Shown here piece by piece: positions 1-8,912 of a stretch of DNA of 64,000 nt. The stretch spans positions 1 through 64,000 of the forward strand of contig JBFXDX010000002.1 in assembly GCA_050180705.1 (NCBI GenBank), given 5' to 3'. Position 1 is the first letter of the stretch, and each line of letters opens with the position of its first letter. This DNA comes from SB25 sp050180705 (GTDB lineage Bacteria; Bacteroidota; Bacteroidia; Bacteroidales; Tenuifilaceae). The notes under the pieces were generated by a model. That model worked only from the letters and a program-made list of their open reading frames with translations, had not been told where the DNA came from and did not search any database. The position numbers and the translations under genes were made by a program.

Positions 1-240
1 GACAGGGGGCTTCATGGCTCCTCGGGGAGTGCCTCAGCCTCAGCTGCGAAGTAGGTATATATGTAAATGGAGCGTACGGGGTATATTCATTCCGTACGCC
101 CAAACGGTATAGGGGATTTTCCCCATGATGCTCTAGGCCTGATCGCTACGGGTTAACGCAGAGCTAGTTAGTTTTAGGTTGGTGAGTAGGGGGTTCTGCC
201 GGGGCGGTAATGCATCGGTGGAATTCCTGAAAACTTTTTA
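1..240. other. GC-rich, hairpin-rich stretch of unknown nature (possible ncRNA 3' part)
   Basis: This stretch is clearly more GC-rich than the rest of the window. It holds a perfect 8-bp hairpin (GCGTACGG/CCGTACGC, about 73-98) and a GGGG/CCCC hairpin near 113-124. No reading frame is convincingly coding. I compared it from memory with tmRNA, RNase P RNA and SRP RNA and found none of their conserved cores. It may be the 3' part of a structured RNA that begins left of the window, or the end of a mobile element. Identity is unknown. Confidence 0.4.
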
Positions 241-257
241 ATCATTGATGATTTTTT

Positions 258-294
258 GAGGGAATTGTGGCTATGTCATGACTCCCTTTTTATT
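258..294 (+). terminator. Possible weak intrinsic terminator
   Basis: A short AGGGA/TCCCT stem with a loop of about 19 nt is followed by a T-rich tail. The stem is only 5 bp, so this is a weak call. Its position fits the end of the GC-rich stretch before it. Confidence 0.35.
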
Positions 295-666
295 TACGGT
301 TTTATTTTTGAGAAATATTATAGGGCTGTGTTTTGTGTTAATTAGTGTAATAGGTGTGTAGCCTATTTTCTTGTTTCAATTTTTTTAGTGAAAAAGTTAA
401 AAAAAATTAAAAAACGCTAATGATTTTTTTAATGTCTTTTGTTTTTAAGTTAAATGGCATTTTTAGAATAGCAGAAATTTGAATGTTGTGGCCTTTTAAA
501 TTCTAAAATATTTATAATGATGTGAAAAAGTGTAGGATTTGTCAGAACTTTGGCTAACCTCTTGAAAAGAAAGGGAGATGTTCGCAGCATCTCCCTGGTG
601 ATTTCGAGATAATATATTCCCCTAGCAAGGAAAAATTAGTTATTAACCCTAAATCTTTACAAATTT
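295..666. other. AT-rich leader of the SusC-like gene, no gene seen
   Basis: This intergenic stretch is very AT-rich with several poly-A and poly-T runs. No ORF, tRNA or exact TAnnTTTG promoter box was recognised. It probably holds the promoter of the SusC/SusD operon, but I cannot place it. Confidence 0.4.
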
Positions 667-3600
667 ATGAATAATTTATGTATTGGTGAACACAATTTGT
701 ATTCACCACCTCTTTTAAGTAGGTATAGAAAAATCATTTTACGGATGAAACTTACAGTTTTGTTGATTTTATTGATAAACCTAGCGGTTTCGGCAGGATC
801 GTTAGGCCAAACTAAAATTAGTTTACAAGTCAAGAATGCTACCCTTGAGCAAACTCTTCATCAAATACACAAAGTGTCTGGTTTTTATATTTTTTATAAT
901 CAGGAGGATGTTAGGGGTTATCGTGGACTTATAAACCTAGATGTAATGGATGCTTCCATTGATGAGGTCTTGAAGATTTGCACTAAGAATACGAACTTGA
1001 ATTATACTATAAATGACAGTACTGTTGTAGTGTCATACAGAAAAGTTACCCAAAACCAACCACGAACAATAGTTATTTCTGGAACTGTTTCTGATGAGCA
1101 GGGACAAACAATTCCAGGTGCTACTGTTAAAATTAAAGGGAAAGATAAGGGCGTGTCCACTGATTCTGAAGGGAAATATACAATTGAGGTTGAAGCAAAG
1201 GATTCCTTGACTTTTTCATTCTTAGGATACATTCCTGTGACGGAATGTGTAGTTGGTCGTGCTATTATTGATATAGTGCTAAAGACTGATGTGAAAACCT
1301 TGGATGCTGTTGTTGTTACTGGTTTTCAAACTATCTCGAAAGAAAGAGCAACGGGTTCTTATACTGTAATTGGCAAGGAGTCCTTAGATAAGCCCACGGT
1401 TGATTTGGCTTCTCAGTTGATAGGATCTTCATCGGGTCTACAGGCTACCATTGATTATAACGGTGATGTAACTGGTTTTACGATTCGAGGTCAAAGTAGC
1501 ATGGGTGGATTTTCTGGTACAGATAATTCTCCTTTAGTGGTTGTCGATGGCTTTCCTGTTCAAGGCAATTTTAAATCTATCAATCCAAACGATGTAAAAT
1601 CAGTGTATGTATTGAAAGATGCGGCATCTGCATCTATTTGGGGAGCTCGGGCTGCCAATGGCGTTATTGTGGTAACAACCAAGAATGCACAAAAGGGCAC
1701 ACCATTAAGTGTTGAGGTATCTTCTTTTCTTAGGATTGGCTCTAACCTTGATGTTGATTATTACTTAAATCGAGCATCATCATCTGCAACTATCGATTTT
1801 GAGCAGTACGCATTTACTAAGTGGGGTGAGCAAATTATAGAGGAGTCGCCAAATTACTACAATTTTACCGATAAGAGAACTGCTGCTGTAGTTGCAATGA
1901 ACGAGTATCGTTTAGGAAATATAACCATGCAGGAGCGCGACGATGAACTTAACAGATTGAGAAAGTTGAATAATAAGTCGCAGATTAAAAAGTATATGCT
2001 ACAAAGGCCTGTTAGCCAACAGTATAATGTTCTTTTGTCGGGATCTACTGCTCGAATGAGCAATACGGTGTCTTTAATGTACAGTAATAGTAGAACTCCA
2101 ATTCAGGGAAACTATAGCGATGAGTATATGTTGAACTATAGAACTAGTGCTGCGCTTGCAAAGTGGTTGGATTTTGATGCTAGTACAATGATTCAGTACA
2201 CCGAAAACCAAACCGGCGGTTATACTCGGTACGAGATACAAAATCTTGCCCCTTACGAAATGCTTGTTAATTCTGATGGTAGTTACAATAATATTGGAGC
2301 AAATTACTATTATCCTCTTATTGATAGGTATGTTCCTAAAGAATCTTTTCCTTATTCCGATTGGAGTTACAATCCTATTCAGGAAATGAAAAATAGAAGT
2401 ATTCTATCGAAAAATCTTAATGCCAGAGTTCAGCTTGGCTTTACTTTTAAACTGTTTGATGGCTTAAGTTTTTCGTCTAAAGGACAGTATGAGATGTATA
2501 ATACTAATACTCGTGATTTTGAGGGTGAAAAAACATTCTATGTGCGTTCAAGGGTAAACGAGGCTTCTACATGGGATATGGCTACTGGAGATGTAGTTGC
2601 AAATTTGCCTAAGGGTGCAATGGTAAAAGATTATCGTTACGAAACTAGGAATTATAATTTCAGAAATCAGTTGGATTTTAACCGCACTTTTAACGATTTG
2701 CATGAAATTACTTTTTTGGCAGGAACCGAGGTGAGTCAATCGAGGTACAAATCATTCGATTATCCTATCTCTTACGGGTTTAATACCGATACCTATTCTG
2801 CTTCTGAGTTACCTAATGGTACTGGGTATTCAAGTCCTTTGTATAATTGGGTGGGTTGGACCGAAACTTTTAGTACATCGGCATATTATCAGTATAGTAC
2901 AACGCGTAATGTTTCGTTTTATGGAAATGCCTCTTATACATACAATGGACGATACAATATTTCGGCAAGTTATCGTACCGATGCATCTAACTTTATAAGC
3001 GATAAAGCGAAATATCGTTACTCACCATTTTGGTCTGTTGGTGCAAGCTGGACAATAAGTGATGAACCTTTCATGGCAGAGAATAAATGGATTGATAGAC
3101 TTGCATTGCGAGCTACCTATGGTTATAGTGGAAATTCAACCTCCAATGCGTCGTTTAAGCCTACCGTACTTGTAGGAAATCGAGATGCAAGAACTGGCGA
3201 TTATGAGGTTACTATTGCTAGTACAGGAAATCCTACTTTGCGATGGGAGAAGACTGGGACTACAAACATTGGTATCGATTACTCTTTCTTCTCGGGGAAA
3301 TTATATGGTAATGTAGATTTATACAATAAACATGGAAAGGATATTCTTGCTAGTGTTAGTATTCCTGCTGTAAATGGTGGTACAGAGCAAAGTATGAATA
3401 ATGCCGAGATATTAAATCGTGGTATCGAGTTAACAATTGGAACATCTCAATCCATAGGTAAAGATGTGGTATGGAATGGAAGTGTTAACTTCTCGTACAA
3501 TAAGAATGAAGTGAAGAAATTGTTTGTAGCCTCTTATTCCCCTATTAGCTTGGTGTCTGGTTATGCTGTTGAGGGTAAAGATGCAAGTACTCTGTGGGTA

Positions 3601-4233
3601 TATCGATATGGCGGAGTACAGAATTTAGGAACAGAGACATCTCCCGATATGCAGCCAGTAATTCTAGGGCCTAATGGAACTATGTTTAGTTTAGGAGAGT
3701 CAACATACAGTATGAATGGCCTTGAGATGATGAAAGATGCTGGTTCAAAAATTCCTCCATATACTCTTGGTCTGACAAATAGTTTTTCATATAAGAATTT
3801 TAACTTATCGTTTGTTGTTACTGGACTTTTTGGACATAAGTTCTTGACTACTGGGTTTAATTACCCACAAACTTACGGTAGAGGAATTCCTAATAGTAAA
3901 CTTTCTGAGGTCTTTGCTAATGGAGCTCCGTTACGAGGAATCAACGCTATTGAGTTGCCCTGTGATGATAACGATTTTTACTATGGTTATTGGAATACAA
4001 ACTATATGGATTATCAGGTACGTGATGCTTGGAGCATACGCATGCAGAATGTGACCTTGAGCTATAACCTACCAGAAAACATTATGTCGAAATTAAACCT
4101 TAGCAGTGTAACTGCTTATGTTGAGGTTAATAATGTTTTTGTACTGAAAGCAACTAAGGAGGATCCCGATTTTCCTCTAGGAACAGAAAAATATCTTCCT
4201 AATTATGCATTTGGAGTAAGGGTTGGATTGTAG
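667..4233 (+). CDS. SusC/RagA-like TonB-dependent outer-membrane transporter with STN domain
   Basis: This is an outer-membrane TonB-dependent importer of the SusC class, which opens to pass a ligand captured by its SusD partner. Domains in order are a signal peptide, an STN (secretin/TonB short N-terminal) domain at about 50-126, a carboxypeptidase-D-regulatory-like beta-sandwich at about 134-205, a plug at about 212-345 carrying the class signature VLKDAASASIWGARAANG, and a beta-barrel ending in an aromatic/hydrophobic strand. The 1188-residue length is normal. An internal ATG at 745 (MKLTVLLIL) gives a more compact signal peptide, so the N-terminus is uncertain. The STN domain suggests FecR/ECF-sigma signalling, but no such pair lies in the window. 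The substrate is not predictable; the neighbouring thioredoxin, rather than a glycosidase, argues against a polysaccharide locus. Confidence 0.93.
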   Translation: MNNLCIGEHNLYSPPLLSRYRKIILRMKLTVLLILLINLAVSAGSLGQTKISLQVKNATLEQTLHQIHKVSGFYIFYNQEDVRGYRGLINLDVMDASIDEVLKICTKNTNLNYTINDSTVVVSYRKVTQNQPRTIVISGTVSDEQGQTIPGATVKIKGKDKGVSTDSEGKYTIEVEAKDSLTFSFLGYIPVTECVVGRAIIDIVLKTDVKTLDAVVVTGFQTISKERATGSYTVIGKESLDKPTVDLASQLIGSSSGLQATIDYNGDVTGFTIRGQSSMGGFSGTDNSPLVVVDGFPVQGNFKSINPNDVKSVYVLKDAASASIWGARAANGVIVVTTKNAQKGTPLSVEVSSFLRIGSNLDVDYYLNRASSSATIDFEQYAFTKWGEQIIEESPNYYNFTDKRTAAVVAMNEYRLGNITMQERDDELNRLRKLNNKSQIKKYMLQRPVSQQYNVLLSGSTARMSNTVSLMYSNSRTPIQGNYSDEYMLNYRTSAALAKWLDFDASTMIQYTENQTGGYTRYEIQNLAPYEMLVNSDGSYNNIGANYYYPLIDRYVPKESFPYSDWSYNPIQEMKNRSILSKNLNARVQLGFTFKLFDGLSFSSKGQYEMYNTNTRDFEGEKTFYVRSRVNEASTWDMATGDVVANLPKGAMVKDYRYETRNYNFRNQLDFNRTFNDLHEITFLAGTEVSQSRYKSFDYPISYGFNTDTYSASELPNGTGYSSPLYNWVGWTETFSTSAYYQYSTTRNVSFYGNASYTYNGRYNISASYRTDASNFISDKAKYRYSPFWSVGASWTISDEPFMAENKWIDRLALRATYGYSGNSTSNASFKPTVLVGNRDARTGDYEVTIASTGNPTLRWEKTGTTNIGIDYSFFSGKLYGNVDLYNKHGKDILASVSIPAVNGGTEQSMNNAEILNRGIELTIGTSQSIGKDVVWNGSVNFSYNKNEVKKLFVASYSPISLVSGYAVEGKDASTLWVYRYGGVQNLGTETSPDMQPVILGPNGTMFSLGESTYSMNGLEMMKDAGSKIPPYTLGLTNSFSYKNFNLSFVVTGLFGHKFLTTGFNYPQTYGRGIPNSKLSEVFANGAPLRGINAIELPCDDNDFYYGYWNTNYMDYQVRDAWSIRMQNVTLSYNLPENIMSKLNLSSVTAYVEVNNVFVLKATKEDPDFPLGTEKYLPNYAFGVRVGL

Positions 4234-4308
4234 AATTTTTGAATGGTAAATTTTAATTGTGACTTTGGTTACGTGAAGATTTCCTTCAAAGAGTTTAATC
4301 GACAAAAA

Positions 4309-5862
4309 ATGAAAAAAATGAAAACGATAAATATTAGTTATATTAAACTTGTCATTATAGCAAGTGCTGCATTAATTCTTACTTCTTGCAACGATTATCT
4401 TGACGAGATACCTTCGAAAAGCAGTGGAGTTCCTATCACGAAGATAGATCAATTGAATGGTTTGCTTTCAAATGTTTACTATCTGGAAACCGAAAGGAAT
4501 GATTTGATAACTTATGGTAGCGATAGCTACGAGGTTACGCCAGAGTTGTATAATGCTGCTCCATACTTATTTTCCTCGGTTAGCATGTGCTACAATTTAT
4601 GGGAGGTACAAGAGGTGGAAACCGATCCCGATAATTTGAGTTTTTGGGCTGGAGAGTATAAGAAAATTTTTACTGCAAATATTATACTTTTAACTGTTGG
4701 CGATGTTGATGGAACCGAGGAGGAGAAAAACCAGATTAGAGCCGAAGCTCATCTCCTTCGTGCATATAGTTATCTTACTTTGGTAAATACCTACTGTTTG
4801 CCTTACTGCGAAAAAAATAAGTCGGAAATGGGGCTCCCAATAAAGAGGTCAACCTCATACGAAGAGGATGTTGCAAGGGCTTCGCTCGAAACTACCTACA
4901 ATTTTATTGAGGAGGATATTAACGAGGCGTTGAAGGTTACAACTAGTGCTAAAAGTAAGCGGAATTGGAGGGGGAATATTGCTGCTGCAAATGGTTTGGC
5001 TGCTAGATTTTATTTGATTAAGGGAGACTATAGCCAAGCGTTACAGTATGCAAATGCAGCTCTCGACGATTATGATGAGTTGGTTAATTACAACTCGGAT
5101 ATGTCAACTGTTACCAATGAAATTACAATAAATGGATCTTCTGAATCGGAAGTGGTTACATTAACTTTCCCTTATACTTTTGAGTTTAATATCTATAGTG
5201 GTTGGAATTTGTTGGCTAACTATAAGGGAAGTTACTACTACCGTAGACTATTTAATTACTACCAATGGTTCGTTCCTAGTGCAAAGTTGCTGTCGTTGTA
5301 CGATAAAACCTATGACTTAAGGTATCAATATAATATTGTTCAAAATTATTCGTACTACAAAGGCATGACCGATCCGGCTTATTCGTATCCTGGCTATTGC
5401 GATTTCGATTATTGTTCACTATCGGGGCCTAGTTCGGCAGAAATGCTTTTGATTAAGGCAGAATGTATTGCTCGTGATCCAAGCCTTGGTTCAGTTGCCG
5501 ATGCAATGTCTGCTGTAAATATACTTCGGGCTATGCGTTTTAGTTCATCGGCTCCTGCCGAGGTTGTAAACCTATCGGCAGCAACAAACGAGGAGGCTGT
5601 TCTGCTAATTTTGGAAGAGCGCCAGCGCGAGATGCCTTTCACCCAGCGATGGTTCGATATTCGTAGGTGCAATAGTAATTCCGATTCGTTCGATGACGTT
5701 ACGTTAACTAAGAGTTTCTACCCAGTTCAGCAGACTGCTGTGTTGGATGGCGATCCTGTTAAAGAGTTCAGCATCGATCCTAATTCTAGAAAGTATGCAG
5801 CTCCAATTCCAAGCGACGAACTTGTGGCTAGCAAAGGTGTTATCAAGCAAAATACCTATTAA
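4309..5862 (+). CDS. SusD/RagB-like nutrient-binding lipoprotein
   Basis: This is the surface lipoprotein partner of the upstream SusC-like transporter, forming the lid that binds substrate. The start at ATG 4309 gives MKKMKT followed by a hydrophobic stretch and a LTSC lipobox (Cys27). Starting further upstream at 4243 would add 22 residues before the signal. Features typical of SusD are the N-terminal CNDYLDEIPS segment, the TPR-like helices with RAEAHLLRAYSYLTLVNTY, and the C-terminal LEERQREMPFTQRWFDIRR motif. The gene begins about 75 nt after the SusC stop, so the two are co-transcribed. No clue to the ligand is visible. Confidence 0.93.
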   Translation: MKKMKTINISYIKLVIIASAALILTSCNDYLDEIPSKSSGVPITKIDQLNGLLSNVYYLETERNDLITYGSDSYEVTPELYNAAPYLFSSVSMCYNLWEVQEVETDPDNLSFWAGEYKKIFTANIILLTVGDVDGTEEEKNQIRAEAHLLRAYSYLTLVNTYCLPYCEKNKSEMGLPIKRSTSYEEDVARASLETTYNFIEEDINEALKVTTSAKSKRNWRGNIAAANGLAARFYLIKGDYSQALQYANAALDDYDELVNYNSDMSTVTNEITINGSSESEVVTLTFPYTFEFNIYSGWNLLANYKGSYYYRRLFNYYQWFVPSAKLLSLYDKTYDLRYQYNIVQNYSYYKGMTDPAYSYPGYCDFDYCSLSGPSSAEMLLIKAECIARDPSLGSVADAMSAVNILRAMRFSSSAPAEVVNLSAATNEEAVLLILEERQREMPFTQRWFDIRRCNSNSDSFDDVTLTKSFYPVQQTAVLDGDPVKEFSIDPNSRKYAAPIPSDELVASKGVIKQNTY

Positions 5863-5979
5863 GTAAAGTCTTTTGAGCTATCGATTTGTGTACTAGGCCT
5901 AATTCATTTGGCGTTAATGTTCACTTATCGATAGCCTTAGGTGTGTAAGTTTTGTATTTCAAATATTAATATTATTAGA

Positions 5980-7338
5980 GTGAAAAATTATTCTATATTA
6001 ATAGCAGTGCTATTTTGTGCTATTTTAAATTCATGTACAACTACAGACTCATTGTTACATCTGCGAGGTTTTAATATTCAAGGATATAACGGTAAAGCAG
6101 CAATCTATGAAGATGATTTGAAACGAGATTGTAGTTTTAGGTTTGGTGCACTTTCCGTTAGTTTGGATAAGAATGGAATGTTCGATACTGCAATGGTAGT
6201 TAGTAAACCGGGATACTATACAATTGAATCATGTAGTACATATCTTGTTCCTGGAGGTAATTTGGACATCACTTATAATTCAAGTACGAACGATTACTCT
6301 TTTACGGGAACAACTGCCAATGAATGTGTTTTTCTAAATAAGAATCCGCTTAATTTATATGGCGATTTTTCATTTATCTATGGAGGAAAGTCTGTTCGCA
6401 ATACTTTTGTTGAGACAAAGCAGGTTGTCGATTCTTTGGCTAGTTTAAGAATTAAGCTGCTCGACTCTTGTAAAAATCTCGATCCCTTTTTTGTTGAGGT
6501 TGAGAAAGCGCGTACAAAGGCGCATTTGGTTAATAGCTACTTGAATTATTACATGTACACAAAGGATTATGTTATATGCGATATGGGTAGCGAAGGTCAA
6601 ACGCCTGGCGGAAAAGAATACATAGAGAGTGTTCGCGGATTCATAGAGCCAATTGTGAAAGAATTCTTTGATGAGCGGTTTGCTATTAATTCGGATATTC
6701 GATGGGTTGTGGAGCGATGTGTTAATGGTGGACTAATTACGGTTCCTGAAGGTTCTATCTGGGATCAACTTTACACGGCTCGCGGATTGATGCAAAAGTT
6801 CGAGAACGAAAACGGTGGTTTGGCTAAAGTTGTTGAAGAGGCAAAGTTGCAATTGCCAAAGTTTACCGATCCAGAATTATTGTCGATTATAAAGAATGAA
6901 ATTGAGCAAAAGGATAGGTTGGCTCCGGGTATTACTGCACTTGAGTTTGAGTTGGAAGATATTGATGGTAATAGAGTTGATGTAAGCGCCTTTAAGGGTA
7001 GGACTATTTACATCGATTTATGGGCAACTTGGTGCGGTATATGCATTGCCGAATCGCCATCTTTTGTTAAGTTAAAGGAGGAATACCCCGATGTTGTTTT
7101 TATGTCGATTTCGATTGACGAGAAAAAGGAGCATTGGAAGAAATTTATTACAGCTAAGCCTAAAACAGCTGTACTTCAGTTTATAGCTGTCGATAATGCT
7201 GCTTTAATGAATGCTTGGAATGTATTTGGTGTTCCTAGATGTATTCTTATTGATAAGGATTATAAAATTGTTGATGCTTATGCACCTCGTCCAACTACAG
7301 AGGAAATTAAAAAGTTGCTCGATGAATTAGAAAAATAG
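5980..7338 (+). CDS. TlpA-like thioredoxin-fold lipoprotein with atypical CGIC motif
   Basis: This periplasm-facing lipoprotein carries a C-terminal TlpA/AhpC-type thioredoxin fold. A GTG start at 5980 gives a clean lipoprotein signal ending in LNSC (Cys19). The longer frame opens with another GTG at 5941. The N-terminal half resembles the DUF4369-like beta-rich domain often fused to TlpA in Bacteroidota. The redox motif is WCGIC (Cys352 and Cys355) rather than the usual WCxPC, with the cis-Pro loop FGVP present. Replacing Pro by Ile should change the redox potential, but the protein could still be a reductase. It follows the SusD gene and is closed by a strong terminator, so it probably acts on the ligand or on proteins of this uptake system. 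Confidence 0.85.
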   Translation: MKNYSILIAVLFCAILNSCTTTDSLLHLRGFNIQGYNGKAAIYEDDLKRDCSFRFGALSVSLDKNGMFDTAMVVSKPGYYTIESCSTYLVPGGNLDITYNSSTNDYSFTGTTANECVFLNKNPLNLYGDFSFIYGGKSVRNTFVETKQVVDSLASLRIKLLDSCKNLDPFFVEVEKARTKAHLVNSYLNYYMYTKDYVICDMGSEGQTPGGKEYIESVRGFIEPIVKEFFDERFAINSDIRWVVERCVNGGLITVPEGSIWDQLYTARGLMQKFENENGGLAKVVEEAKLQLPKFTDPELLSIIKNEIEQKDRLAPGITALEFELEDIDGNRVDVSAFKGRTIYIDLWATWCGICIAESPSFVKLKEEYPDVVFMSISIDEKKEHWKKFITAKPKTAVLQFIAVDNAALMNAWNVFGVPRCILIDKDYKIVDAYAPRPTTEEIKKLLDELEK

Positions 7339-7361
7339 TTTGTTGGTTTATTCGATTTATG

Positions 7362-7399
7362 AAAGGATTTCTCCGAATATTTGGGGAAATCCTTTTTTT
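7362..7399 (+). terminator. Intrinsic terminator of the SusCD-TlpA operon
   Basis: The stem AAGGATTTCtCC pairs with GGgGAAATCCTT and is followed by seven T residues. It is a strong hairpin placed 24 nt after the TlpA-like stop codon. Confidence 0.9.
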
Positions 7400-7409
7400 G
7401 TGAAAAATA

Positions 7410-7417
7410 TATATTTG
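7410..7417 (+). promoter_or_regulatory. Candidate -7 box (TATATTTG) of the MBL hydrolase gene
   Basis: TATATTTG matches the Bacteroidota TAnnTTTG box and lies between the upstream terminator and the hydrolase start. No well-spaced TTG -33 element is present, so the call is weak. Confidence 0.4.
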
Positions 7418-7494
7418 TAATTTTTATTTACTTTATATGACTTTAGACGTTTTAGAATACTTGTTTATCGCAAGATTATATTAATTCTGTTGGT

Positions 7495-8199
7495 ATGAGG
7501 AAGTGGACTACCAAAAATGGTTATGAAATATTTCAAGTATTAGCAGGGCGGAGCAACTCATACCTTGTGAAGTTTGGAGATGTAATTGTACTTGTTGATG
7601 CAGGCAAAACATCTGCATATAAACGACTGATTCGTAATATAGATTCTTTAAATATTTCGCCCAATACACAACGAATACTTGTACTTACACATACGCATTT
7701 CGATCATTGTCAGAATGCATGGGTACTATTTAATTCTCATCAATTTAAAATAGTATTTAGCCAGCTGGAATTTGAATTTGCCAAGCAGGGAAATGCCCCT
7801 TTACCTAAAGGAACAAACCCTATAACTGGCTTAATATCCAAGATAGGTCGAAACTATTTCTCATCTCGATTTAGTTATTCGCCGTTTACTTCAGATATAT
7901 TGGTGGATACCGAGATGGAGTTCTCAACGTTTGGGTTGAATATCAAAGCTGTAAAAACCCCGGGACACTCCATAGGCTCAATAAGCGTAATAGTTGACGA
8001 TGAGATAGCGCTGGTTGGTGATGCTTTGTTTGGAGTTTTCCCCAATTCGGTATATCCACCTTTTGCCGATGATGCTAGATTAATGGTTGATAGCTGGGGG
8101 CAATTACTGCAAACAAATTGTCGTCTGTTTTTACCCGGGCATGGCAATGTGGTCTCAAGAGACCTACTGCTTAAAGAATACACGAAACATTCCCATTGA
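7495..8199 (+). CDS. Metallo-beta-lactamase-fold hydrolase
   Basis: This is a soluble MBL-fold hydrolase of 234 residues. The metal motif HTHFDH (His66, His68, Asp70, His71) is intact. The later ligands are also visible: His in the GHSIGS segment, Asp in the VGDALFG segment, and His in the C-terminal LPGHG. It lacks a signal peptide, so it is probably cytoplasmic. It sits alone between the SusCD terminator and a lipoprotein gene. The family includes glyoxalase II, lactonases and other thioester or ester hydrolases, and the substrate cannot be chosen from sequence. The start at ATG 7495 is the first in frame with full fold coverage. Confidence 0.88.
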   Translation: MRKWTTKNGYEIFQVLAGRSNSYLVKFGDVIVLVDAGKTSAYKRLIRNIDSLNISPNTQRILVLTHTHFDHCQNAWVLFNSHQFKIVFSQLEFEFAKQGNAPLPKGTNPITGLISKIGRNYFSSRFSYSPFTSDILVDTEMEFSTFGLNIKAVKTPGHSIGSISVIVDDEIALVGDALFGVFPNSVYPPFADDARLMVDSWGQLLQTNCRLFLPGHGNVVSRDLLLKEYTKHSH

Positions 8200-8276
8200 T
8201 TTCATTTTACGCAAGTATTCAATTTTGAGTTTTTCGAAAATATTGTAACTTACATTTTAATATACATGTAGTTACA

Positions 8277-8912
8277 ATGAATCGTTGTAGTGTTTACTTG
8301 GTGATACTGGCACTTCTGTATGGCTGTACTAAAAATGTTGAGCCATTACCCGATAGTGTTAAGGTTAACATCTCCTTATCGGTTCCAATTGGAGTAGGAG
8401 AAGTTTCTCTGTCGAAATCGTTGCAAACGCTGGGTGTTCCTATTGTGAATTTAACCGAGGATGTTCCCGAATGGGCTACCTACGGCTTTGTGTACTATAC
8501 CGACACTCTACCATTAAACCTTACCGAGGTTTACGATAAGGCGGAGTACATAAAGTATCTTCTTATCAAAACAAATATCTGGAACGAATTTCCGCTTGGT
8601 GGTGTTGCCCAGATATACTTTCTGGGTGATGGTGATATTGTAATCGATTCTTTATATCACGAACGGGTAACCGTTCCTGCTGCCGAGCATTACGACAATG
8701 GAGAAGTGGCAGTAACAAGGTTCGAATCGTACAGAACCGAGTTCGACGATGCTAGGATTGAATTACTTGGCAATGCCCAAAAGATTGTTGTCCTTGCTGG
8801 ACTTGTTGTAACCGACGATGGTATCACCGAGAATAACATTACCTATTTCGATCTTTACACGCTCAAAGTTCAGGTTGCAGTTCGGGTCGATTTTACCTAT
8901 AACTCAGATTGA
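8277..8912 (+). CDS. Uncharacterised lipoprotein preceding a DUF5723 protein
   Basis: This 211-residue protein has a lipoprotein signal (VILALLYGC, lipobox Cys about 17) followed by a beta-rich domain with alternating hydrophobic strands. I do not recognise a family. Its TGA overlaps the ATG of the DUF5723 gene (TGATG), so the two are almost certainly translationally coupled. This suggests a periplasmic or surface lipoprotein partner of the outer-membrane barrel encoded next. The gene lacks catalytic motifs that I can identify. Confidence 0.75.
   Translation: MNRCSVYLVILALLYGCTKNVEPLPDSVKVNISLSVPIGVGEVSLSKSLQTLGVPIVNLTEDVPEWATYGFVYYTDTLPLNLTEVYDKAEYIKYLLIKTNIWNEFPLGGVAQIYFLGDGDIVIDSLYHERVTVPAAEHYDNGEVAVTRFESYRTEFDDARIELLGNAQKIVVLAGLVVTDDGITENNITYFDLYTLKVQVAVRVDFTYNSD

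Noticed and set aside
1..240. tmRNA, RNase P RNA or SRP RNA
   Set aside because: None of the conserved cores I know (tag frame with tRNA-like end, GAGGAAAGTCC or ACAGAA motifs, SRP tetraloop region) is present.
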